Source of the DNA: Limnochordaceae bacterium
Lineage (GTDB): Bacteria > Bacillota > Limnochordia > Limnochordales > DUMU01
Direction: 5' to 3'
DNA: 64,000 nucleotides
NCBI GenBank assembly: GCA_014896305.1
Contig: JADBKQ010000008.1
Span: 62,001-126,000, forward strand
Within the stretch, counting starts at the first letter, position 1. Each line of letters starts with the position of its first letter. The notes under the pieces are model-generated. The model saw only the letters and a list, made by a program, of their open reading frames with translations, ran no database searches and was not told the DNA's origin. Of the stretch, positions 26,456-35,055 are shown piece by piece. A program made the translations under genes and the position numbers.

Positions 26456-27568
26456 ATGGAGGCCGTCGCAGGTTGCACCATGGAGGGCGCACCGTGCGCC
26501 ACGAGCAATTCCCATGGAGCGGGCCGTCCGCGTCCACAACGCGTAGCGTTTCTCTTTTGCTTGGGGCTGCTCGCCTTGAGTGGTGCGGTACCTGTGCCCC
26601 CTGAGGGGAGCGGTCCAGTCACCGTGGCCATGGCGGCCACTTCGCCCTCACCTTCCAGCGGGCAGCTGGTTGCAGAGACGTACGTGTACCTTGCCCCTTC
26701 CGCTAGTGACGAGCCTTCATCCAACGAGCCTGCAACTCGGCTCACACTCACATGGCGTCAGGGGAATTCCCGCCTGCAGCGCGAGTGGTCCTGGACCCAT
26801 TGGTCTGCACCAGGAGCAGAAGCTGCCAGGGACGGACTCACCCTCCAGTATCGGTACCGCCAACCGCTGTTGATCTTTGGCTTTCTCCAGCTCGACAGCC
26901 ATCTGACCCTCCAGACCGCCTGGGCTGAACCATCCACCCTTCCTGCCGTGGACGGCAGCCTGCAGGCGGCCGCGGTGATTGGCAACTTGGCCGCTTCGCT
27001 TCGGGTGGCCCACCGCTCCCGGGACTTCTGGGATCTGCCCCCGTCGCCCGCCCTCGACCTGTTTCCCGTAGGGGCCGTGGCTACCTCCGAACCCGGCACG
27101 CTGGCCGAGACCGAGTTCCGGACCAGTCTGTCCAATCTCACCTGGATCGGCAACATCTCTTGGCGCTGGCCAGCCGGGCAAAACCCCCAAGTAGGGCTGG
27201 CAGTCGGTCCCCAACTGCGGCTGGGAGAATGGGGGAGCGTCACCGCCAAGCTGGGTCTGCGATCGGATGAAGCGAAAGCTACCGGAGTGTTGGACCTCTC
27301 GACGGCGATCACTCCGTGGTCTGGGGTGAAAGTTAGCCTCGAGGCCGTCACCGACACTCAGGCATCCTGGGCCTGGGACAGTGGCCTGGACCTCGCTTTG
27401 CAACTGGGAGGGCTGCGTGGCCAGGCCCGCTTCGATGTACACCAGCGCTCTCAGGATCCTGCCCCCGAGTGGGGGACTCACTTCACCACCCAGGCGGGGG
27501 CCATGACCCTCGGGCTCGACTACCGCTCCGGTGGGGCGACCGGGCTATCGGTCGGCTACGTTTTCTAG
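26456..27568 (+). CDS. Putative outer-membrane beta-barrel protein
   Basis: An unrecognised protein of 370 residues. A hydrophobic segment (about residues 27-60) precedes a region rich in short alternating polar/hydrophobic strands with many Trp residues. The last residues, TGLSVGYVF, end in Phe with Tyr, Val and Leu at alternating positions, the classic signature recognised by the outer-membrane assembly machinery. The ATG at 26456 is chosen because GGAGGGAG lies 7 bases before it; the frame is open back to 26360, overlapping the RND gene end. It is third in a run with the LolA-like and RND genes and is followed by a strong terminator, so it closes that operon. Confidence 0.6.
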   Translation: MEAVAGCTMEGAPCATSNSHGAGRPRPQRVAFLFCLGLLALSGAVPVPPEGSGPVTVAMAATSPSPSSGQLVAETYVYLAPSASDEPSSNEPATRLTLTWRQGNSRLQREWSWTHWSAPGAEAARDGLTLQYRYRQPLLIFGFLQLDSHLTLQTAWAEPSTLPAVDGSLQAAAVIGNLAASLRVAHRSRDFWDLPPSPALDLFPVGAVATSEPGTLAETEFRTSLSNLTWIGNISWRWPAGQNPQVGLAVGPQLRLGEWGSVTAKLGLRSDEAKATGVLDLSTAITPWSGVKVSLEAVTDTQASWAWDSGLDLALQLGGLRGQARFDVHQRSQDPAPEWGTHFTTQAGAMTLGLDYRSGGATGLSVGYVF

Positions 27569-27632
27569 CAGCCCTCCTGGAACTCCACCCAGCCTGGGTG
27601 ACCGCGACGCCCAGGCGAACAAGATGATATGG

Positions 27633-27671
27633 CAGCGACGGGATCCAGAGGATCCCGTCGCTGTTTTGTTT
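27633..27671 (+). terminator. Strong intrinsic terminator
   Basis: A perfect 14-base stem (27633-27646 with 27650-27663), 3-base loop, then TTTTGTTT. It ends the LolA-like/RND/barrel transcript 65 bases after the stop codon. The minus-strand side has no T-run, so it does not serve pgi well. Confidence 0.85.
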
Positions 27672-27717
27672 ACACATGGCACCAGATGTCTCGTTACCTT
27701 CTCCAAAGCTTTTATGC

Positions 27718-29028
27718 TCAAGGCTTCCCCAACAGCCGGAACATGTTCTTCTTGTACGCTTCCACACCGGGCTGATCGAACGGATTGACTCCCAACAAAT
27801 ACCCGCTGATGGCGCAGGCAGTCTCAAAGAAGTAGACCAGCTGCCCAAAGACCTCGGGTGAACGCCGGGCCAGATGCACCTGCAGCACCGGTACGCCGCC
27901 CTCTTGATGCGCGGCTACCGTCGCCTGGTAGGCCATGGCGTTGACATGGGCCAGCGACTGGCCGGCCAGGTACTCCAGGCCATCCAGGTCTCTCGGCTCG
28001 GACGGAATCTGTACCGGAGGCTCTCCCTCCAGCACGTGCAGCACCGTTTCGATCAGGATGCGCCGGCCTTCCTGGATGTACTGCCCCAGCGAGTGCAGGT
28101 CCGTGGTGAAGTCCACACTGGCCGGGTAGAGCGCCTTGCCGTCCTTGCCTTCGCTTTCGCCAAACAGCTGCTTCCACCACTCGCCAAACGTGTGCAGGTG
28201 GGGATCGAAGTTGGCCAGCAGCTCGACCTCCTTACCTTTCCGGGCCAGGATGTTGCGCCAGGCGGCGTAGCGGTAGGCGTCGTTGGTCGCCATCTGGGGC
28301 TGCGACCAAAAGTCCCGGCCCGCGGCCGCTCCCGCCAAGACCCGTTCCACGTCGATCCCGGCCACGGCCATGGGCAAAAGACCAACCGGGGTGAGGACCG
28401 AGTAGCGGCCGCCCACGTCGTCGGGGATGACGAACTGCTCATACCCTTCATCGTCGGCCAGCTGCTTGAGCGCCCCCCGGCGGGCATCCGTGGTCGCTAC
28501 GATCCGGCGGCGGAGTTCAGCCGGAGGATACCGGCGGGCCAGCGTTTCCCGGATCAGGCGGAAGGCCAGGGCGGGTTCGGTCGTGGTGCCCGACTTCGAG
28601 ATCACGTTGACCACGACGTCCTCGCCTTCAATTAACTGGAGAATCTCGGCGGTAACGGCCGGGTTCATGTGATTTCCCAGGAAATAGATCTTCGGCCCTC
28701 CTCGCACCCTGGCTGGGAGCTCATTGCGATACAGCGGAAGCAACATCTCGATGGCCGCTCGCGCTCCCAGATACGAGCCGCCAATCCCGATCACCACCAG
28801 GGCGGTCGCCTGCTCCCGCCAGCGGGCGGCCACGGCCTGCAGACGGTCCAGCTCCCCCCGCTGGTCCCGGACCGGTAAGTCCATCCAGCCCCGGAACTCA
28901 GCGCCTGCTCCCCCCCCGCTGTGTAGCAGCCGATGGGCGGTCTCCACCTGCGGTGTCAGCTGGTCCAGTTCAGCTGCCCGCACACCCGCACCGAGAGCAC
29001 TCTCATCTAATCGGATGTATCGTTCCAC
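27718..29028 (-). CDS. pgi: Glucose-6-phosphate isomerase
   Basis: Interconverts glucose 6-phosphate and fructose 6-phosphate. The 436-residue length fits the shorter Bacillus-type enzyme. Motifs seen are VIGIGGSYLGARAAIEML, VVNVISKSGTTTEPALAFR (SIS phosphosugar site), the EWWKQLFGESEGKDGKALYPAS region with the catalytic Glu, and the C-terminal NPFDQPGVEAYKKNMF with the conserved Lys. GTG at 29028 has AAGGAGG 7 bases upstream. A separate promoter is likely in the gap to the GHMP kinase gene. It would carry galactose-derived glucose phosphate into glycolysis. Confidence 0.96.
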   Translation of the reverse strand: MERYIRLDESALGAGVRAAELDQLTPQVETAHRLLHSGGGAGAEFRGWMDLPVRDQRGELDRLQAVAARWREQATALVVIGIGGSYLGARAAIEMLLPLYRNELPARVRGGPKIYFLGNHMNPAVTAEILQLIEGEDVVVNVISKSGTTTEPALAFRLIRETLARRYPPAELRRRIVATTDARRGALKQLADDEGYEQFVIPDDVGGRYSVLTPVGLLPMAVAGIDVERVLAGAAAGRDFWSQPQMATNDAYRYAAWRNILARKGKEVELLANFDPHLHTFGEWWKQLFGESEGKDGKALYPASVDFTTDLHSLGQYIQEGRRILIETVLHVLEGEPPVQIPSEPRDLDGLEYLAGQSLAHVNAMAYQATVAAHQEGGVPVLQVHLARRSPEVFGQLVYFFETACAISGYLLGVNPFDQPGVEAYKKNMFRLLGKP

Positions 29029-29131
29029 GGCCGTTCCTCCTTGTCCGCGAACGTGGCAGACGGTTCCTCTCCCTCCCAGTCTCGTTCCACCCTGCCAGGA
29101 TTACTGGTAACCGTCCCTATTCCCAACCCCA

Positions 29132-29160
29132 GTATACCGATGGCGAAAAGCGGCAGCAAC
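29132..29160 (-). promoter_or_regulatory. Candidate promoter of pgi
   Basis: On the minus strand TTGCTG (29155-29160) and TATACT (29132-29137) are separated by 17 bases, about 100 bases before the pgi start and downstream of the GHMP kinase stop. Confidence 0.5.
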
Positions 29161-29213
29161 TCGGGCCTGTAGCCTGTGCCAGGCCGATTTAAAGGTCCCG
29201 GCTGCCCCAGGAA

Positions 29214-30308
29214 TCACGAGGCCTTCTTGGGTTCGGCCACTCTGGAAACGCCGGCGGTCATACGCCCGTGACCATAGCCGTTGACCTCCAGTAGCACCCC
29301 GCTGCGGGCAATCTGGAAGGGCATGATACGAGCACCTTCCGCCGTCAGAGCTTCCTCGACTCGCTGACGGGCCACAGCCAGTTCCTCCGGATCCGACTCG
29401 GACAAAACACTCACCATGCAGCCGCCACCACCCGCACCGCACAGCTTGCTGGCGGACGCCCCCGCCTGCCGGGCGGCCTCCATCAACCGATCCGTCGTCG
29501 GCGTGGCCACACCCGGCGCGAGCCCGCGCCGATTCTCCCACTCCGCGGCCAGCAAGGCCGCCAATGCCTGGAAATCGCCGTCCAGCAGCGCCTGGCGCAT
29601 GGCCAGAGCGGTCTGCTTGATCCGCTTCATGTTGGCAACGGTCCGTCCCTGGTTTTCGATGTATGCGCGCAGCATGCCCCAGTTGGTCACGGCCGAATCG
29701 TGGGGTTCGCCGGTGAACGAGAGAATCAGCCGCTGTTCGAGAGCTTCCATCGTCTCTTCGCTGACGATCAATCGCTCCACCCGCTCCCGGTCCACGTCGA
29801 ACCAGATGGCATTGACCCCACCGTAGGTCGCCGGATAGTAATCTTGCTTGCCAGTGGGAATCCGGATGGTCTGCGCTTCCAGGTTTGCGCCGACCCGGAT
29901 GATCTCCTGTTCTGAACGGCGGTCTACCCCCAACACATTGAGAGCGTGGCTCAACGCGATCAAGAGAGCGGACGACGCCCCCAATCCTGACCCTTTTGGT
30001 GCCGCATTCTCTGTGTAGACATCGAGGCCCAGGTCCTGGTGATGGTAAAACTTCAGGACCCGGGCCACCAGATCCAGATCGCCCCCGAGCTCGAGATGGG
30101 CCGCATCCACACTGTGGCGCTGGGCGCCAGTATCCAAAGAATAAATGTGGATCTCACGATCTTTCCGCGTCTGGATGGTGACCCGACTCTCGACGTTGAT
30201 GGCTACGTTGACCGTCACCCCTCCGTCTTCAAACAGATAAAGCGGATACAGGTCCAGCGTACCACCGGCTAAATCGATCCGGTTGGGCGCCGTCGCCCGT
30301 ACTTCCAT
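29214..30308 (-). CDS. GHMP-family sugar kinase
   Basis: A predicted cytoplasmic small-molecule kinase of 364 residues related to galactokinase, mevalonate kinase and heptose-7-phosphate kinase. Motif 1 is APNRIDLAGGTLDLYP, the ATP loop is PKGSGLGASSALLIAL (about residues 104-119), and motif 3 is SKLCGAGGGGCMVSVL. The strand FYHHQDLGLDVYTENAAP matches COG2605-type kinases (HddA-like) better than true galactokinase. AGGAGGA precedes the ATG at 30308. It is transcribed away from the galactose operon and is a different enzyme from the galK homologue there. Its sugar substrate is not known. Confidence 0.82.
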   Translation of the reverse strand: MEVRATAPNRIDLAGGTLDLYPLYLFEDGGVTVNVAINVESRVTIQTRKDREIHIYSLDTGAQRHSVDAAHLELGGDLDLVARVLKFYHHQDLGLDVYTENAAPKGSGLGASSALLIALSHALNVLGVDRRSEQEIIRVGANLEAQTIRIPTGKQDYYPATYGGVNAIWFDVDRERVERLIVSEETMEALEQRLILSFTGEPHDSAVTNWGMLRAYIENQGRTVANMKRIKQTALAMRQALLDGDFQALAALLAAEWENRRGLAPGVATPTTDRLMEAARQAGASASKLCGAGGGGCMVSVLSESDPEELAVARQRVEEALTAEGARIMPFQIARSGVLLEVNGYGHGRMTAGVSRVAEPKKAS

Positions 30309-30563
30309 GCCCTATTCCTCCTACTTCGAAACAGCTACTCCGTACCGGTTCCCTCGTAAGCAGGGTATGATTCTGGAAGGCCATCGGTTCTCCCTGCTAC
30401 CCGCCGCCGCCCCCGGAAACACCTTGAGGTTCTAGGCGGCCTGGCGCTGTGCCGGTCGGCTTCGCTGAGAGGCAACTGGCTTGCGAGGAGGACGGTGGTA
30501 GCAGGAGATTGCTCTCAGGTGGCCAAGACAACTCTGGGCAGAAACCGAAAAGAGGGTAGGTTT

Positions 30564-30800
30564 ATGGCACAAGCGAAGCCGAACGAGGCCAATGCTCGGG
30601 GAGATGCAACCGGTGATGCTGTCGCTGCCGCTACCGCTGCTGCCGCCGGAATCGGTGCGAGTGCGGCTGGCCCCGGACGGGGTCCTGAGCCTCCCATAGT
30701 GACAGCGCCTCCTGCCGGGTTGGCCTGCCGTCGTATCGTCAAAGAGGATGGACGGTACCTGATCTTCTACTGGAAACAAGGTGAGCTCCCCCATGTCTGA
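30564..30800 (+). CDS. Small Ala-rich protein translationally coupled to galT
   Basis: A 78-residue protein that I do not recognise. Residues about 15-55 are Ala/Gly/Pro-rich and probably disordered; the final 26 residues (LACRRIVKEDGRYLIFYWKQ and on) look like a folded, conserved beta motif. GAGGGTAGG lies upstream of the ATG at 30564. Its last 8 bases overlap the ATG of galT, a typical sign of coupled translation, and it opens the galactose operon. The alternative is a chance reading frame, but codon use and the overlap argue for a real gene. Confidence 0.6.
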   Translation: MAQAKPNEANARGDATGDAVAAATAAAAGIGASAAGPGRGPEPPIVTAPPAGLACRRIVKEDGRYLIFYWKQGELPHV

Positions 30801-31791
30801 GTTGCGCTGGAACCCGGTATTGCGAGAATGGGTGGTCACAGCCACCCACCGGCAAGACCGGACCTACAAGCCGCCTGCCGACTATTGCCCCTTGTGCCCC
30901 ACGCACCTGGGGGCATTCCCTACCGAAGTGCCCACGCCGGATTATGACATTGTCGTCTTCGAAAACAAGTTCCCCTCGTTCCAACGAGTGCCACCACCCC
31001 CGGCGGTGGAGGGCGATGAGTTGACCCCGGTCGCTCCGGCGGAGGGGATCTGTGAGGTCGTCCTATACTCTCCCGAACACAAAGGCAGTCTGGCCACGAG
31101 CTCTCTGTCCCGCGTGAAGCGCCTCGTACGCGTCTGGACGGACCGCTACCGCGAGCTGGGCAGCCGGCCCTTTGTACACTACGTGTTGATTTTCGAAAAC
31201 AAGGGGGATGTGATCGGGGTCACGCTGGAGCACCCTCATGGGCAGATCTACGCTTTTCCCTTCATTCCCCCCCGTCCGGCCCTGGAACTGGAGAGTTCGG
31301 GCCAGTACTGGCAGGAGAAGGGGCATTGCCTCTTCTGCGACCTGCTCGCCAGGGACGTCCGAGATGGCCGCCGGCTGGTCGCCACCAGCAACTTCTTTGT
31401 GGCCTCCGTCCCCTTTGCGGCTCGCTACCCCTACGAGGTGCACATCACGCCTCGCCGCCACCTGGGCAGTCTGCTGGAGTTGAGCGAGGAAGAAAAGGAC
31501 GATCTGGCAGCGATGCTGAAGGTGGTCACCCAAAAGTATGACAACCTTTTTGGCTTCTCGCTTCCATACATGATGATCATGCACCAGAGTCCAACCGACG
31601 GCCGGCCATACCCGGGCTACCATTTTCATATCGAGTTCTACCCGCCTCACCGGAGTGCAAACAAGTTGAAGTACCTGGCCGGTTGCGAGTCCGGCGCCGG
31701 TACGTTCATCAACGATACACTGCCGGAGGAGAAGGCGGCCGAGTTGCGCGCCTTAGCCCCTCACAGCGTAGATGATCTGACACAGACATGA
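30793..31791 (+). CDS. galT: Galactose-1-phosphate uridylyltransferase
   Basis: Second step of the Leloir pathway: exchanges galactose 1-phosphate and UDP-glucose for UDP-galactose and glucose 1-phosphate. The 332-residue HIT-superfamily protein carries the catalytic motif LEHPHGQIYAFP (His-Pro-His), a likely metal site with CPLC and CDLL cysteines, and the late YHFHIEFYPP histidines. ATG at 30793 with AAGGTGAG upstream is preferred over an in-frame GTG at 30781. Its stop overlaps an ATG that opens the galK frame. Confidence 0.95.
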   Translation: MSELRWNPVLREWVVTATHRQDRTYKPPADYCPLCPTHLGAFPTEVPTPDYDIVVFENKFPSFQRVPPPPAVEGDELTPVAPAEGICEVVLYSPEHKGSLATSSLSRVKRLVRVWTDRYRELGSRPFVHYVLIFENKGDVIGVTLEHPHGQIYAFPFIPPRPALELESSGQYWQEKGHCLFCDLLARDVRDGRRLVATSNFFVASVPFAARYPYEVHITPRRHLGSLLELSEEEKDDLAAMLKVVTQKYDNLFGFSLPYMMIMHQSPTDGRPYPGYHFHIEFYPPHRSANKLKYLAGCESGAGTFINDTLPEEKAAELRALAPHSVDDLTQT

Positions 31792-31823
31792 GCCATTGCC
31801 ACACAAGGAGCGTCCAGACAACC

Positions 31824-33071
31824 ATGTCACCCACGCATTTATCTCTCTCCCAGGCACGCGCCGAACGGGCCACCTGGATTGAACAAAAGTTCCGGCAGGC
31901 CTTCCCGGCCGGTCCCCGTCCCGCTGTCGTTCGGGCGCCCGGGAGGGTAAATCTCATCGGTGAACACACCGACTACAACGACGGTTTCGTCTTCCCGCTC
32001 GCTATCGATCGGGACATCGTGATGGCCGGGCGACCCTCGCCCTCCACCGAAGGTCGTATTGAACTGTGCGCGGTCGACTATGAGCAATCCGCTTCGCTCG
32101 CGCTGGCCGACCTGGAGAAGGAACGACGTGACCCCTCGCCGGAGCAGCCGGGCTGGGCCCGCTATGTGTACGGGGTCATATGGGCCTTCCGGCAAGCAGG
32201 GTTCCCGGTGGGAGCGGTGCAGGCCGCTTTTTCCGGCAACATCCCGCAGGGTGCGGGTCTCTCCTCGTCGGCCGCTCTGGAGGTAGCGACGGCCACGCTC
32301 CTGGAGCATCTGTTCCACCTGCAGGTCGAGGGGCCGCGGGCGGCCGCCCTCTGCCAGCAGGCGGAGAACCAGTACGTGGGGGTAAACTGTGGCATCATGG
32401 ATCAGTTCATCTCGCGCCTGGGCCGGCAGGAGACGGCCTTGTTGCTGGATTGCCGTTCGCTGGAGTACCGTTGGATACCCCTGCCCCAAGAACAAGTCTC
32501 TGTGGTGATCTGCAACACCGCGGTCCGGCGGGGGCTGGTCGACTCCGCCTTCAACCAGCGGCGGGCAGAGTGCGAGCAAGGCGTTCACCTGCTGCAACAG
32601 GCGGATCCAAATGTTCGCCAGCTGCGGGACGTCACGGCGGAGCTGCTGCGAGCGCACGCACCGCACCTGCCCCCCACCATCGCCCGCCGGGTGCAACATG
32701 TGGTGGAGGAGAATGCACGAGTCTTGCAAACCGTGGACGCCCTGTCGGCGGGAGACTGGCGACAGGTGGGGCAGTTGCTCAACGCCTCCCACGAAAGCCT
32801 GCGGGATTTATATGAAGTAAGTTCACCCGCGCTGGATTTGATGGTGGAGCTGGCACGGGCGGTGCCGGGGGTGTACGGGGCACGCATGACAGGGGCAGGA
32901 TTTGGCGGTTGCACCGTCAATCTGGTGCAAAAGGAGGCGGTGCCTCGTTTCCTGGAGACCGTGATTCCCGCCTACTGTCAACAGATACAACAACCGCTGT
33001 CCGGTAAACCCGAGGCGTATGTCTGCCGGGCAGACGATGGGGCCTTGGTTTTACAGGAGTTTTCAGCGTAG
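31824..33071 (+). CDS. galK: Galactokinase
   Basis: Phosphorylates galactose with ATP at C1, the first Leloir step. Motifs are RAPGRVNLIGEHTDYNDG (galactokinase signature), GNIPQGAGLSSSAALEVAT (ATP loop) and GARMTGAGFGGCTVNLV (motif 3). With the ATG at 31824 the protein has 415 residues; AAGGAG stands 14 bases upstream. The frame is also open from an ATG at 31788 that overlaps the galT stop, so coupled initiation there is possible; the later start brings the N-terminus nearer to family length. Unambiguous family assignment. Confidence 0.95.
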   Translation: MSPTHLSLSQARAERATWIEQKFRQAFPAGPRPAVVRAPGRVNLIGEHTDYNDGFVFPLAIDRDIVMAGRPSPSTEGRIELCAVDYEQSASLALADLEKERRDPSPEQPGWARYVYGVIWAFRQAGFPVGAVQAAFSGNIPQGAGLSSSAALEVATATLLEHLFHLQVEGPRAAALCQQAENQYVGVNCGIMDQFISRLGRQETALLLDCRSLEYRWIPLPQEQVSVVICNTAVRRGLVDSAFNQRRAECEQGVHLLQQADPNVRQLRDVTAELLRAHAPHLPPTIARRVQHVVEENARVLQTVDALSAGDWRQVGQLLNASHESLRDLYEVSSPALDLMVELARAVPGVYGARMTGAGFGGCTVNLVQKEAVPRFLETVIPAYCQQIQQPLSGKPEAYVCRADDGALVLQEFSA

Positions 33072-33138
33072 ACAGCCGGGTTGGCCAAGCTTCGGTGTGA
33101 AAGAGCGAAAGGCTTGCGGGGGAAGGACGTGGGCACGG

Positions 33139-34176
33139 ATGGTCGTCATGGTGACAGGTGGAGCAGGCTACATCGGCAGCCACGCGGTGCTGGCGTTGCG
33201 GCGAGCTGGCTATGACGTGGTGGTCTACGACAACTTGAGCCGGGGTTTTGCCGAGGCGTTGCAGGGAGAGGCCTTTGCTGGCGTTCCGCTGGAGGTCGGC
33301 GACGTGGGGGACCGGCGGCGAGTACGGGAGGTCATCGACAAGTACGGCGTCGAGGCGGTCCTGCATTTCGCCGCCCTGGCTCAGGTGGCGGAGTCGGTGG
33401 AGCAGCCGGCCCGCTACTTTCGCAACAACACCCTGCAAGGCCTCGACTTGGTGGAAACCCTGCTGGATGCCGGCGTACGTACCTTGATATTCTCCAGTAC
33501 GGCGGCGGTGTACGGTGAACCGGAGCGCGTGCCCATCCCGGAGGACCACCCAGAGCGGCCGACCAACCCATACGGTCGGTCCAAGCTGGCCTTCGAGTTC
33601 ATCCTGGAGAGCCTGGCCGTCGCCCGAGGTCTGCGGTATGCCGCTTTGCGATATTTCAACGTGGCGGGTGCGGACCCCGAGGGACAGGCGGGAGAACGGC
33701 ACCAGCCGGAGACCCATCTGATCCCTCTGATCCTGGCTGCGGCCCTGGACCATCACCCGGTGCGAATTTTCGGCACGGACTACCCTACCCCGGATGGCAC
33801 CTGTATCCGGGATTACGTGCACGTGACCGACCTGGTGGAAGCCCACCTCCTGGCCTTGCGCAAGCTGATCGAGGGCCAGCCCCGCGTCCCGGCTGTCACA
33901 ACCGCCGCTGGTGTCGCCGAGACCGCCAGCGGCGGATGCAGGCTTGTCTATAACCTGGGTTCCGAAAAGGGGTATTCGGTCCGGGAGGTGATCCAGGCGG
34001 CGGAGAGAGTGATCGGAATGCCGATTCAGACCGAGATTGCCCCCCGGCGTCCGGGGGATCCGGCTGTCCTCGTCGCCAGTTCGGAACGGATCCGCCGGGA
34101 GCTGGGCTGGGCCCCCCGCTACGGGCTGGAAGAGATGCTGGCGACCGCCTGGGCCTGGCACCAGGCCCACCGGTAA
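33139..34176 (+). CDS. galE: UDP-glucose 4-epimerase
   Basis: Short-chain dehydrogenase-type enzyme that regenerates UDP-glucose from UDP-galactose using bound NAD. The 345 residues open with MVVMVTGGAGYIGSH (NAD-binding GxxGxxG), and contain FSSTAAVYGEP (catalytic Ser/Thr region) and the YGRSKLAFE motif (catalytic Tyr and Lys). NPYGRSK and RYFNVAGADPEG are typical of GalE. The start at 33139 is chosen because translation from 33019 would overlap galK and precede the Rossmann strand by 40 unrelated residues; GGGGGAAGGA lies upstream. A short Ala/Ser/Gly-rich insertion occurs near residues 250-270. Confidence 0.95.
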   Translation: MVVMVTGGAGYIGSHAVLALRRAGYDVVVYDNLSRGFAEALQGEAFAGVPLEVGDVGDRRRVREVIDKYGVEAVLHFAALAQVAESVEQPARYFRNNTLQGLDLVETLLDAGVRTLIFSSTAAVYGEPERVPIPEDHPERPTNPYGRSKLAFEFILESLAVARGLRYAALRYFNVAGADPEGQAGERHQPETHLIPLILAAALDHHPVRIFGTDYPTPDGTCIRDYVHVTDLVEAHLLALRKLIEGQPRVPAVTTAAGVAETASGGCRLVYNLGSEKGYSVREVIQAAERVIGMPIQTEIAPRRPGDPAVLVASSERIRRELGWAPRYGLEEMLATAWAWHQAHR

Positions 34177-34206
34177 CGAGCAGCCAAGGCTAAAGGGGGA
34201 GCGGCT

Positions 34207-34983
34207 ATGCACATGCGACCGTATCTTTTGCTGGATGCCGGGGGGACCATGGTTTTCCCCGACTTCCTGCTGCTGGGCCAGCTGGTTCGCGAGGCGGCCG
34301 GCGTAGACCACCGCCTGGAAAGCCTGTACAGCGCTTTCTTGCACGCCTGCCATGCCCTGGACCAACGGCTCGGGCAGGCTCTGCAGGGCGGGTCAGCACA
34401 GCCTGCGGCCGATGATTTCATCTACTGCGAGATGCTGCGGCGGCTGGGACTGGCCGGGGCCGACCTAGAGAAGGTCCTGGAAAAGCTGCAAGCCTTGCAG
34501 CCCACCCGCCACCTGTGGACCTACCGCTTTGCCTGGCTGCTCCCGACTCTCCGCTGCTTGCGGGAGCAGGGCTACCGGCTTTCGGTCATTTCGAATTCTG
34601 ATGGACGGGTGGCCGAAGTTTTGCGTCTCGTGGGAGTGGCCGACTTCTTTGAGATCATCGTCGACTCCGGGCGTGAAGGAGTGGCCAAACCCGATCCCGA
34701 GCTGTTCTGGCGAGCGCTGCGCCGCCTGCAGTTGACGCCCGAAGCGGCCCTGTACATCGGCGACTTTTACCACATCGATGTGCTTGGCGCCAACCGGGCG
34801 GGCATTCCGGCAGTGTTGCTGGATACACTGGGTTTGGCCGAGGCCGCCGGCTGGACAGCCCGGCGTTTGCCCAATCTCTCGCACCTGCCGGCCTACCTGC
34901 AATCCGCCGATTTCCATCTCGACGACCCGCTGCTCTTCCCGTTCCAGCGAACGGACGACGCTCTGGCTACGCTGGAACGATAG
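34207..34983 (+). CDS. HAD-family hydrolase of the galactose operon
   Basis: A 258-residue phosphatase-like protein. Motif I is LLDAGGTMV, in which the usual second Asp is replaced by Gly, motif II is VISNSDGR, motif III is the Lys of KPDPELF, and motif IV is YIGDFYHIDVLGANRAG. The missing second Asp of motif I (DxD becomes DAG) is a departure from standard phosphatases and may affect the acid/base step. Thirty bases separate it from galE, and AAGGGGGA precedes its ATG, so it belongs to the operon. Removal of a sugar phosphate is plausible, but the substrate is unknown. Confidence 0.75.
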   Translation: MHMRPYLLLDAGGTMVFPDFLLLGQLVREAAGVDHRLESLYSAFLHACHALDQRLGQALQGGSAQPAADDFIYCEMLRRLGLAGADLEKVLEKLQALQPTRHLWTYRFAWLLPTLRCLREQGYRLSVISNSDGRVAEVLRLVGVADFFEIIVDSGREGVAKPDPELFWRALRRLQLTPEAALYIGDFYHIDVLGANRAGIPAVLLDTLGLAEAAGWTARRLPNLSHLPAYLQSADFHLDDPLLFPFQRTDDALATLER

Positions 34984-35055
34984 GAGCACGCCGGTGCGAG
35001 CAGAAACATAACGGTGAGCCCTGGCCAAAACCGTGTAGCACGGGAGGAGTGTCCC

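Noticed and set aside
32917-34365. 482-codon minus-strand open frame
   Set aside because: Antisense to galE and the start of the HAD gene; no family features.
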